A stretch of DNA of 64,000 bases, taken from assembly GCA_033239525.1 (NCBI GenBank), contig BSYO01000010.1:12586089-12650088 (forward strand), read 5' to 3'. Source of the DNA: Nepenthes gracilis (lineage: Eukaryota > Streptophyta > Magnoliopsida > Caryophyllales > Nepenthaceae). Shown piece by piece: positions 32,801 through 44,800 of the stretch (position 1 is its first letter; each line of letters opens with the position of its first letter). The translations under genes were made by a program, and so were the position numbers. The notes beneath the pieces are model-generated. The model was not told where the DNA came from, made no database searches, and saw only the letters and a list, made by a program, of their open reading frames with translations.

Positions 32801-35800
32801 GGGAAGATCATCCAAGTATTCTGTGATAACGAGCTCTACGTCAAGCTAGAGAAGTATTTATTTGTCCAAAGACCAGGTGGTGTGCTTGGGAAATCATATA
32901 ACGGCAGGGAGATCAGCATGGATGAGGCAATTATGTATTCAAAAGTGGGAGCTACAGTCTCCAAGCTAAGTTCCTTGGGTTGGTGAACTATCGTCAATGT
33001 TTCATCTATAGTTACTCCACAAAGGCTACTTCCCTGACCAACATGATAAATAAAAAGGTATCACAGGAATGGACATAGGTGAGCTAAGATGTGTTAGAGG
33101 GTCTTAAGCATGCAGTAATAGAATCAGCACTTGCAATACCCGACTACTCCGAGCCATTTGAGGTACACTTGCATTAATTATGCTATTGACGAGGTACTTA
33201 TGCACCACATCACCTAAAAGATTTACAAGCTTAATGATATGGAAAACGATATACCATGCATGATAAAGAGATGATTGCTATTATTCAACGCTTGTGGGTG
33301 TGGCACATTATCTCCTTGGAGCTAAGTTCGTCATCAAGACAGGTAATTTGGCAATGAGCTATTTTCAGCAGGAAAATGAAGCCAAGTCCCTTGGCAAGCT
33401 TTCTAGTCTCGTTCAACTATAACATGTTGCATGAGTTAAGCAAGACAAATGTCATTGCCATTGCTTTAAGTAGGAAAGCCACACTCACAATGACAAGTCA
33501 ACCTCCATATGATATTCTTAAGTATGTCAAGCAAGAGTTGGCACATGTTCCCTTAGCCAGAAGCTTAGGGGATGGCTCAAGGAAAATTATGTCAAATCTG
33601 GATGAGGGATGGGCTACATTATTTGCTGGCCAACGGGCTTTACATGCCAAAGTGGGGAAATCTTCTAAGGGGGTCAACAAAGAAGTGCCAGGATTCATAG
33701 GGGGAAGACTTCTGGGCACACATTCCCTATGGATCTATCGGATGGTGCCTATTATTGGCCTAGGATGTGAAACAACATCAGGCTCTATGTGTGGACTTGT
33801 CTTGTATGCTAGCAAGAGACATGGAACAAAAGCAACCTGCCGGTTATATTAGAGCCCCTTCTAATGTAAGAGTAATCATGGTAAGGTATGAGAGTTTGTA
33901 CTTCATCTCGGCACTTTCTAAATTAGATGGGCATGGTTCTATCATGGTGGTGGCAAATTGATTTTACAATTATATCACCTTGCACCCAGCCCCAAAGGAC
34001 TACATGGCCAAGGAAGTCACTTTCTAGTTTAAGCATGTGATGAAGTATTGAAGCATTATCAGCAATCATGATCCACATCTCACAGGGAAGTTTAGGGTGG
34101 ATCTTGGGTCCAATCCACACATCCATGTAAGTTTCCACCCACAGAATGATGATCAGACAGATCACATGAGTGCATTGTTGATACTGTAATTGAGACATTT
34201 TGTTGGTGTCGACAAAGGGGACTCAACAAATTGCTCATGGGGCATAATTTTCTTACAATGTACAACAAAGTGAGTTGACAAAATGAATCCTGTTCAAGAT
34301 TGTACTAGGAAACCAACCCCGCTCCCCTTGGATAATAGCAGAAGGATACACAAGTGAGCCCGTTGACCTACATATTTGCTAAAGGGTGGAAGGAGTGTAT
34401 GGATATCGGTAGGGCCTACTTGACAAAGTCATCCAAGAACATGGAATGGGCTGACTCACATTGAAGGCCTTTGGAGTTCCAAGTTGAAGGTCTAGATGAA
34501 GTGACTACCTCAGTAATTCAAGTCCTTTAGGCAGGTGCACAAGGGGTTAGTATATGGCTATGAAGGGCCATATTCTATCACTTAAAAACAGAAAAGATGC
34601 CCTATCAGGTGTTGCACTAAAAATCGGCATCCTCAAGGCTGACTTCATACAACAGGGAGATCAAGGAAATCATGGTGGATCACATTGTGAGGCACCAAGG
34701 GGTCTCCTACTATGCCAAGTGTCTAGTGCGACTGCAAGATTGTTTGATAATGAGGCAATTTGGGAAGATGGGAAAGACCTATGGCAGTTCCATGACACCG
34801 TTGAAAGGTTCCAGAGCAGGGAGCCTGATGAGAATGTCAAAGACTCAAGTGAGAGATAATGTCACCGAGGAATAGAAAAGAAGCAGAAACATGAAGACCG
34901 GCTCATGGAGACACCGAACAAATATGCATGTACAACATCAAATGTGTAGAATGGGGAAAAATTTTGCACATAGTATAGCTGAGTAGAGCAATGCAAAATA
35001 TTTTAGAAAACTCTAGAGAAGTGTAGGAGTTCAGGGATAAGGATTAGTTGTATATATCTAGATATCTAATAGAATATTCTACAGAAGGGAACTTGGTGGA
35101 GTATTCTAGAAAACACACCTTAGGGAAACATTTTAGGCATCCTAGAATAATACTTTAGAAGGCTCATCCTAGCCATTCATGGGGGATGATCTCAACCACT
35201 GGCCGGAAAGGAAGATGTGGACCTCCACTATAACTAAAGGAGAGGTTTTCAGTTGTAAGTACCAAGCAAAAGAGTTAAATAATATAAGATCTCTACATTA
35301 TTCTTTACTCTCTTCTTAGTGTTTTCAGTTGTTTTCCTTTGGGCTCTCTGATCACCTTTGAGTCCCTTAACTTGCGCCTAAGTGATTGAGTTAGGCTGAC
35401 TTCGTAGTTCTAAAGGTGGTGATGTTGCTAAGTGCAGCATGGGTGATCTAGTCAAGCATGTCATCCTGTGACAAGCAACAAGAATTCATATCATAATTAG
35501 AATGAAATCTATTTAGGCCTAGTATACTTAGATCTGCTGTAAGCTTATTCTCCATGATATTATTCTATGAGTCTTGGAAAATTGAATATCAATTCTAAGA
35601 AAATTGAATTGAATAACATTTTTACTTGGAAATTACTGGCTTGGATGATTGAAACTTATACTCCGTCAACCCCACAACTAGACACAGCACCTTACTAATG
35701 ACTTCAACATGCACAAAGCTACAAGCTATGTAGCATCCTGAACCAACTACTACATCCCTCCTCCTTCCAAAGAACAGTTGCTTCTCTTGACACTAATATT

Positions 35801-38800
35801 TGATGGCAGGCAATAAAGCAGAAAGCTATTAGACGTTTAAAAATAAGGACGTAAAAGAATGTATTACTAAAATGTTCCAGCCAGAATACTCACTGTATCC
35901 TTTCCATCGAGATAGTCAAGATCATCACGAAGTGTGATATAGAACTGCAAAAAACCCCCAATCTTATCAGCTTCAAGGGAAACAAAAGAGACATTTTTTT
36001 AGTTTTTCCCAATTGAAAGTAAAGCAAGATTTTCATTCATAAAGGCTCAAGAAGATAATGGTTGGATTGATTTACAAGACTAGGTGATAATGAGGAAATA
36101 CAAAACCATCTTGCAATTAAATATCTCGTGCACCTGAGATGCGTTGAGGTTCTCTCCAGCACTTGCCATCGCAACAGTGCCCAACTTAGCATGCTTCAAG
36201 TCAAGATGAATTTCATCCGAGAAAAAACGAGCTTGATCACCATATAAGAATCTAGAAGACAGAAATTGTTAAGCAGAATGTAAAGTGACAGAGGATGGAT
36301 GCTGCTAAAGTTAGTCATTCAAGTAGGAGATTATTGAAGAGTGTGCAGTATATGCCAAATATTGATGCTCAAGAAAAGAGAGCTCCATGTCTGGCACAGT
36401 ATTTCTCAGCCATCAATTATGAGGATGTTGACTATTAGCTTCCTTTATCGTAAGCTCACACATGATCCCTTGCTCATTATATAATGTCAAAATATTCCAT
36501 CCTTTATAAAGACAAGGCTAATTTAGACAAAGATATCAGCCTACAGTGTTCATATTTCTCTTTATTTCCAATCTCAAATTAATTTTCAACTTGGTATTGG
36601 TACCAGATCAGGCTCAACCCGCAAAAATCACTGAACAAAAGAAAAGGAAAAGGGAGCCACAGATCCGCAAAAAATATTGATATCAGCACTACAAGGAATC
36701 ATGTCTGCAGCACACACCTCTCGCCAGTGAGAAAAAGCCCTAAATACTATGTCTGATCAACTCATAAATCAATTGACAAAATCTTTATGGCAGTCAGTAA
36801 ACCCTTGATCTGAATAGGTTTTAAATTCCCAAGATGTGTTCCTTCGAATGACTAATGAGTAATGACTAAGATGCTTCATGAGAATTGACAGAAATCTTTA
36901 TCGTCGTTATCATGGATTTCATATTATGCTTCTTTTGGCTTGGCAAGTCGTTGTTGTTATTGGATCCCGTGGGATGTGTAGGAGGTTGGTACTGAAAATC
37001 TTTTAGCTCCAAGGCTGGACAACAATTCAAACACCATGCTCCCTTCAATCTTATGTACTTTCCTGCGTAAAGGCATTGGTAATACTCCTCATCCCTCCGT
37101 CAAGTATTGGAACTTGCAGTAGACATAACTATAGCAGACAGGTCCAGCACACTAGGTCACTTGCTAGAAGCTTCATGGGCTTCCCATAAAAAAAAGGCCA
37201 GACATACACGTCTATGTGCTCAGTTACAGGAGATGTCAGAGGCTTTATCTTTGTTGGAAGCAGAAACAGCAGACATTTTATCATGTTTAGAAGTGTTGAA
37301 CCCAACAATTGGTGGAACTCCCCCCACACAGGAGTATACAATGTCATCATGCCAAATAAGAGTTGATGTTGGAAAATATAAACTTTCAAAGCAAAAATCA
37401 AGTAAATTTTGGCCTACCTCGTTTTATAATCTTAATGATTTGTTTCACGTGTTGTTGAAATGTCACCCCACCTTCTTAGAGGTGGAATGTTATTTGAGAG
37501 AATTACCCATAATATCTACAGTGTAAATATACAAGAAGGAAGATTGAGAGAAATACTTTCTTGAAGAGTATTGGTGTGGCACTTTTTGCAAATAAGAGAG
37601 AAGTGCTCTACATGCAGCCTTTCAACTTATAAACTTTAACCAAGAGAGCTCAATCATCACAAATCATAAAGGTAGGTAATAAACTAACTTCATTACAAAA
37701 TGCCCACTATGGGCACCTTTCACCTTAAAAAATTACAAAATCTCCCACTTGCACATGGGCACAACCCAATCATGCATCTCCTTTTCTCGACCATAATCTT
37801 ACCAGCAAATAAGTCATATGACCACCAAACACATTTGCAAAAAGAATGAGAACATTATACCAAATCTTTTCCACAAAAACCAGCATAACATCATCCCTAA
37901 AATGTCTCATTATTTGCCAAGGTCATTTGAACACATCAAATCAAGTGTTTTTTAATCCATCCCAAGTTTAAAACTCAAAACCGTACTTGATTATCTCAAT
38001 CTTATCATGACATTCATCATTGAATGGCTACGTAGCATCATCATTTGTCGACAATGAATCCAATCGGAGATAGTTTTTCCTTCATCCTCATGCCACTCAG
38101 CTTTGACTCAATTGCTTGCCCAACAATGCCCCTTTAAACCTAATTGCTCATGATCATAGACAACATGCTAGAGTAACAAACATTAAGGCCTCAATTTTGT
38201 GACATAGTCACTAAGTCAATAAAGGATTCGCAGGACACATAGTGAGGAACCAGATATGCATTCACTCACTTTTAAATTGGTCCAACAAGCACATGTAGAA
38301 TTAAATACACGCTACAGTATGATTCTCTTTAAGAATAGTGTATGTGTAACTCAAAATACTGTACAAATCTTAGCCTAGTTGTTACTCAAGCGCTGAACCC
38401 AAGTTCTCATTTTGCTTGTCACTTTCAAGTGCCAAAAGGTAATCTCGCACTGGGCTCACTAAAAACTAAAAGAATTGTTGGATATCCATGCATGGTCTAT
38501 AGACCTCTTCTTAGCTCTTACTAAGACGACAATTATATATACTAATCACACTTGATCCATAAATAGTAAACAATACAATATATCACCTTTGCTTGTTAAC
38601 TATGTGCCAAAGGTGATCGCTCATGTGAGTGAGCTAATCTAAGCTTATCGGCATACCTTTACACTATTATATGGTAAATGTGTAAATAATTGATAAATAA
38701 CTTTATATTCACTGATTAATATTTCAAAGACAATTTTTGTGATCAACTGAAAATAAATTGCAAAATTATTATTTACGTGACCACAAACTTCTTACAAGTG

Positions 38801-41800
38801 CAACAAAAGCATCTCTTATTACAGGCTTAATCAAGATATTTACAACCATGTGACTCGTAAACATGTATTTTAAAAACACCTTTCTATACACAATTATATC
38901 TCGGATGAAGTGATACCATACATCTATGTGTTTGCCTCTTCCATGATGTCTAGGATCCTTGGCATAGGCAAGTGCTATGTGCTATCACAATATATCTTCA
39001 CAAGATCTGAAGCATTTTTGACGATTTATAGATTGATAATGAATCTCTTTAACCAAGCTACTTCCATAGGCGACAATGCTATATATGGTTGTTTCTTGCT
39101 ACTTCAAGTGATGGTGTGAGAATTAAGTAAGAAAACATATCCAAAAGTTGATTTGCGCTTGTCTAAGTCACTGACCCAATTGACATTACTATAGCCCACA
39201 AACCGTAAACATGAACCCTAATAACATAGCACATAGTCCATAGTACCCTTAAGGTACCTAAAGACTTTTGATTGCTTTCCAATAAGCAAGTCTAGGGTCT
39301 AATTGAAATTTATTGACCAAGCTAACAGCATAGTGTAAGTTCAGCTCAGTACACATCATAGTGTACATTACGTTGCCCACGGCACTAGCATAAGGAACAC
39401 TAGATTTTTTTTCAATATCTTCGCTAGTCATAGGGCCCATACGTTGGCAGAAATTCTCTCCTTTTAGTATAGGAGTATCAATAGGTTTGTAGTCATAAAT
39501 CCGGAAGAGATTAGGAAACTTTTTTATATAGGTCTCTTGAAACATATCCAAAAGTCTTTAATCAATCCTTAAGATATTCACTCCCAAAATGTAGTTTGTC
39601 TCATTCATGTCATTCATTTCAAAATTTGAAGATAACCACCTTTCGGCAAAGGCTACCAACTCTTTGTCATTTTCAACTAATAATATATCAACAATATATA
39701 ATAAAAAAATTATAAAACTATTTTTGAATTGTTTGACAAAGACTCAATGGTCCTATTAGATTAATGTAAACTTATTCATTAGAATAGCTCGATGAAATCT
39801 AATATACCATTGTTTAGATGAAATTTTTAAGTCGTAAATGAATCGTTTAAACTTTCATAATTTGCCTTCTTGTCCTTTTGCCACAAAACCAATTGAATGA
39901 CCCATATAGATCTCTTCATCTAGTTCTCCATCTAGGAAGGCAATTTTAATGTCCATTTGAAATAATTCAAAATCCAATTTTGCTATAATAGCCAGAATTA
40001 GACGAATATATAAAAATCACACTACCATGAGAAGGTCTCCTCATAGTCTACACCCACATCTTGGGTATAAGCTTTCACCATAAGGCAGGCTTTGTATCTT
40101 TTAATTGTGTCATATGCCTTGTGTTTGATCTTGAAAATCCATTTGTCTCTAATGGCCTATTTCTCATGTGGAATGTTTACCAGATTCTAGATCTGATAAA
40201 CCTTATTAACTCTATCTCATCATCCATTGCTTTAATCTATTCATCTTTTGTAGAAGATGAGAAAGCATCATATGCCGTTTCGAGCTTATCATTAACATGC
40301 CGAGCAACTATGAAAGCTTCTCCTTCAATCTCAAAATGATGACAAAGATTACTACCAAGTTGACTTCTATTCATTTGAGGTGGTTGTAAATCATTATCTG
40401 ATGGTGTACTCTGAATACAAGGCAAGTCATTCTCACTTTTCCAAGGAGTAAGAGAAATCTCTTCCTCATTCTCAACTAGGCTAGGCCTTTTGAAGTGTCA
40501 TCTTCTTGATCCACTAAGTTGAAAAATTCTAAGTTTCTTACAACCTCACCTCTACTTGGAAATTCATCCTCGATGAAATCCACATTTCGTGATTCAATTT
40601 CTCACACCATGTTCACCCATTAATACGTAGCCCTTTGAATATTCTGAGTATCTTATGAATTAATTCTTTTCCTCTGTGGCCCAGCTTTCTATACCTGTAG
40701 GAAGCATTGTGAACAAAAACTGTTGAGGCCCCTGACCATAAGACCCTAAAATTGGGTTTTTCGCTGGTCCATAGTTCATATGGAGAGAAATGTACTAATT
40801 TAGAGAGCACTCAATAAAGTACACAGGCTGCAGTCAATAATGCATCACCTAATAAGATATAGAAAGGTTAGCTTGCGCCATCGTTGACCTAACCATCTCA
40901 AGCATTTCACTATTCCACCCCTCCATTTTGTTGTAATGTATTCAGTATCGCCAGCCGCCTTTTGATACTTTTCTAATCACAAAGCCTTTTAAATTGTTTA
41001 GATAGATATTCAGCCTGCACTTATTCCTAAGAGCTTTTATACTCCTAACTGATTCCCGACAAAAATCATATAATGTCCCAAAAAATCCAATACTTCAGAC
41101 TTGTGAGAAATCAAATAAATATGACAGAATCATGTAAAATCATCAACAAATATGACGAAATATAAATCACTATGTCTTGCTCTTACATTTATTGGACCAC
41201 AGATACCAAAATGGATTAATTATGGTGGAAAAGATGCTCTAGTAACTTCTTCAACTAGTTTCTTTTAAAATTTTCTATTAGATAATGTTCCTGCAAAGTG
41301 ACTTTAATGAGATCACCTATAAGGCATTTTCTAACTATTCTAGTTATCAGATCTTGTCTTATATGGCCAATCGTTGCATGCTATATACATGTGCTAACAT
41401 TATCAATGGAAGTTAAGTAAATAGATGAATCATTACTACCATAGTAATTCAAATCTATAAAACCATTAGAAATAAGACATCCATAATAAATTGTTTCCAT
41501 ATAAAGTGAAAGACCATTATTCCCAAAAGAAAATTGAAAACCAAGTCTGATTAAAACAATGAAAAAAAATAAATTCCACCGTATCTCCGAAGCGTATAAC
41601 ACATCATGGAGCAATAGAGTATGTCCACTGAGCAAATGTAGCTTGTAAGTGGCAATCCCAAGCACTTCCACACTATCTCCATTTCCCACTTTTATGTTTC
41701 TACTCCAGACAAGAATCCAATGATATTCTACAAATCCAACTCGATATCTCACTATATGTTCGGTTGCTGCTAAATCTACACTCCACATAGGAGTGGAGTC

Positions 41801-44800
41801 AACAACCATGACATTGCTAGTTAAACTAAGTGAGAAAAATTAGAGACTATCTTCTTCAACTTAGTGCATTCTTGAGCAAAGCGGCCCTCCTTTCTACAAT
41901 TGAAGAAGACCATCTTAGACTTGTCCTTTTTCCCACCATGTTTTTCTTTTTTGTGCTTGATAGTCCTCTGCTTCTTAAGTGTCAACCCAGAAGCTCCACA
42001 TTGTTTAGGAGAGTAGTCAATGTTCTTACATTTGGACCTAAATGTCCCAAATGAACTTGACTCATCCACACACGAAACTATTAGGCTTGATTGTTTCCAA
42101 GCACTCAACCTCAAGATCCAAAGGATGCGTCACATCATCAGAAATTTAAATATTTTCATCATGAGTCAAGTTTTGACCCATAATCTCTCAAAAACTTGAC
42201 AATTAACGAATCATAGCTCAGATTTAATGCTCATTAACAAAGCTGTTTCAAGTAGTATTTAGCACGCAGATCACAGTCAACATCACTCTTAGACACCATT
42301 TAGCATATTTTATAGGAGTCAAACATCAAAGTCCATGAAGTCTAGTGGCAGATGTCCCACCAACCTTAATCTATAAAGCATTCCATAATGCTTGAACCGT
42401 TGGATATTCCTTAAACTCACCAATAAGGTCGTTGATCATGCTACTTAAAATGGTAAAGCATGCATAATGATCTTTCTTAAGCCATCTCATAAGTTTCAAG
42501 ATTTTTAATCGGTTGTTCGGTATCAACTTACATTGGTTTAGTCAAAGAGTTGATCATGGTTTTCAAGTTTTCTAGTTCATTTAAGTCATATTGGATCTTA
42601 CGATGCCAAATGTCATAGTTTTTCCCGTTCAATTCCTCTCTTGTTCAAATCAACAATACTACAAATAATTATGCAAAGGAGATGTTCACACATTTCTAAT
42701 AATTTTGCCACATCAATCCCAATGGAAGACAACAATAATTGAGACACACCACAAGATCGAAAATTTGCTAGGCTTCCTAATCATCTCTTGTGCCACAATG
42801 CCTAGTTATTAATCTTTGATCTAATTTTCGAGCAAAATCTTGTATGGAAGGAAAAATAATTAAAATCTTCCAAAATCGGGTTGTGACCAACTTTTCTTAT
42901 ATGCTTGATCTTATTTTATGAGCAACCAAGTTGTCCCCAGGTAAGTGGAGGGCTTTACATGCAAGCAAGCTCCTAAATTAGATAATCAACTTTCCTAGAC
43001 AAAACTTTCATAGAATACTAATAAAAAATTACTAGCATTTTTTTGTAAAGTTATCTGAATAAAATCCATAACATGAAACCTGAATAATACTTTGGAATAA
43101 GTTTATTTTATAAACCAACCATACTCCTGTTGTTTAAAATAATAGACAAGGCAACTCCAATTGGCTCAATGCCTTATGATCCCTCTAATGAGCAGAATAA
43201 TTTATAAACTCACTATTTTCTAACAACTGAGCAATTCTAAAAATTACCAAACATTAGTAATTCATATAAAATATGTTGACAATTAAAGCCAGCTATACAA
43301 TTTTTCCAAAAATAAATATCACAAAATTGATGGTGAGAAATTCAGCTCACAATAATTCAATGAAAATTAAAACATATACATATATGTCATGTCATTAGTA
43401 AATAAATTACCAAATGTCACAGACTACAATCAAAACATTTACTCAAGGGACCATTGATAATCATAATTTCCTTTATGACAAGTTTGATGTCCATCAAATG
43501 CATATTTGTTGTCCAAAAAATTTGTTGGAATGTTCAAATTATTAAAAATGTACTTCGAAGAACCAAGTGGAACTGAGGTTCAATAATAAATTGATGGGGA
43601 TGCCTTCATGGTGGTGTTGGGTATGAAACCCATGAGCTACAAATCATCTATAGTTTTAGGCACAAAATAGCATTTATGTTAGTAAAGCAAATCACTAGAC
43701 TAATAAGGGAGTTTTTGGTTTGACCATGTCTCTCACATGCAAAGATCACGTTTAAATCTTGGACCTTTGATTATCTCTGTCTTATATTTTCTTTTTAGAA
43801 AGAAAATTTCCAAGTTCAATACAATAAATATAGTAAGGGTACCAAAACATCCAGAGAACAAGCAGTCAATAGGCGAATAGAATTATCCCTTGCATGTGTG
43901 AGATCTAAGGTTCGAGACCTCACCTTACCCTCAGAGCATTTTTTTTTCTTTCTATTTTTCTTTCTATTTTTCTTTTTTTTTTTTTTTTTTTTGATGAAAT
44001 GTTACTCTATAAAAACTTGATTTTGTACACAAAGATATTATAATGGGAATACCAACTAAATGATTTTCATGGAGAAACACAAAAATAAATCATGTTGACT
44101 CTAATATCAATGCTGGAAATATAAACTTATGCACAACGGAAATCAAGTCAACTTCGGTCTACCTTATTTAAATAGAAATTATAATCTTGCTTGTTTGTTT
44201 TACATGTTAAAATATTGTCTCACCTTCTTGGTGATGAAATGTTCTTCGTTACAATTATTCACAATATCCTTAATATAAATGCACAAGAAAGGACAAACAG
44301 AAAAATTCTTCCTTAAAGAGTTTTGGTTGGAGGTACCATTTTGCAAATGGGATAGAAAGGCTCTATATATAGCCTTTCAACTTGTAACCTTTGGTTAGCC
44401 AAAGGAGTTCAACCATCATAAACCATAAAGGTGGTCAATAAACTTGCTTTATTACAAAAGGCCCACTATGGCATCCTTTCACTTCCAAAATTTGAGAAGC
44501 AAACAAAATGGAGGTTTTTTTACTCAAGATAGCTAGAAGTATTATTACTCCCACTTTTAACTAAAATCCTTGATTATAAATTAATAATCTTTGAAAATAT
44601 GACTAGCTCTTGCAATTGGTCTACATCCTACCTATGCACCGTCCCAGCCCAAAGAGAGATGAAGTTTGCATACATGATGTTTCCTTCATCTTCAACAAGT
44701 TCCGTTGTTTACAGTGCGACAATTACATCATCCTCAATTATTAATGTCTCAACTACCCAAATAATCTTCTTCTCTTGGCTATGGAAAAGGATTTGAATCA

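Larger units (their letters stand above)
28108..35473 (+). mobile_element. Degenerate Ty3/Gypsy chromovirus-type LTR retrotransposon
   Basis: A 7.4-kb element in intron 4, antisense to CYP59. The LTRs are 28108-28714 and 34860-35473. Both begin TGTCACC and end GTGACA, and they are related but clearly diverged. A 4-bp AGCA directly flanks both ends, a possible remnant of the target duplication. A primer-binding motif TGGTATCA lies at 29552-29559 (initiator-Met tRNA type). Between the LTRs, in order, are broken gag, protease, reverse transcriptase, RNase H, integrase and chromodomain-like segments, as in chromoviruses. Every domain has stops or frameshifts. The 5' LTR end and gag start are tandemly duplicated, and a TRIM-like element interrupts the gag/protease region. 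Confidence 0.85.
24302..35893 (-). other. CYP59 intron 4 (11.6 kb)
   Basis: It contains an AT-rich dispersed repeat copy at its 3' end (24540-24960), about 3 kb of unassigned AT-rich DNA (25000-28107; poly-A at 26711-26729), a Ty3/Gypsy element with nested TRIM (28108-35473) and 420 bp of plain intron. The exon 4/5 splice signals remain intact. Confidence 0.8.
37367..44515 (-). mobile_element. Degenerate Ty1/Copia LTR retrotransposon
   Basis: A 7.1-kb element lying in the same sense as CYP59. Flanking repeats at 37367-37737 and 44111-44515 are related LTRs: TGTTGGAAAATATAAACTT / TGCTGGAAATATAAACTT, CAACTT then CATCACAAATCATAAAGGT / CATCATAAACCATAAAGGT, CCCACTATGG, CCTTTCAC. At the inner side of the right LTR, CTCTAATATCAA matches the complement of a Met-tRNA primer site. 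At the inner side of the left LTR, TCTCCCACTTGCAC matches the complement of a purine tract. Gag knuckle, protease, integrase, RT and RNase H remnants follow in Copia order on the - strand. No convincing target duplication was found. Confidence 0.85.

Noticed and set aside
37107..37526. 139-codon + strand open frame
   Set aside because: It starts in plain intron and runs across the Copia LTR border. It has no recognisable domain and no splice context.
28108..44515. Endogenous pararetrovirus or other viral insertion
   Set aside because: The domain order, LTRs and primer sites match Ty3/Gypsy and Ty1/Copia retrotransposons. No viral coat or movement protein is seen.
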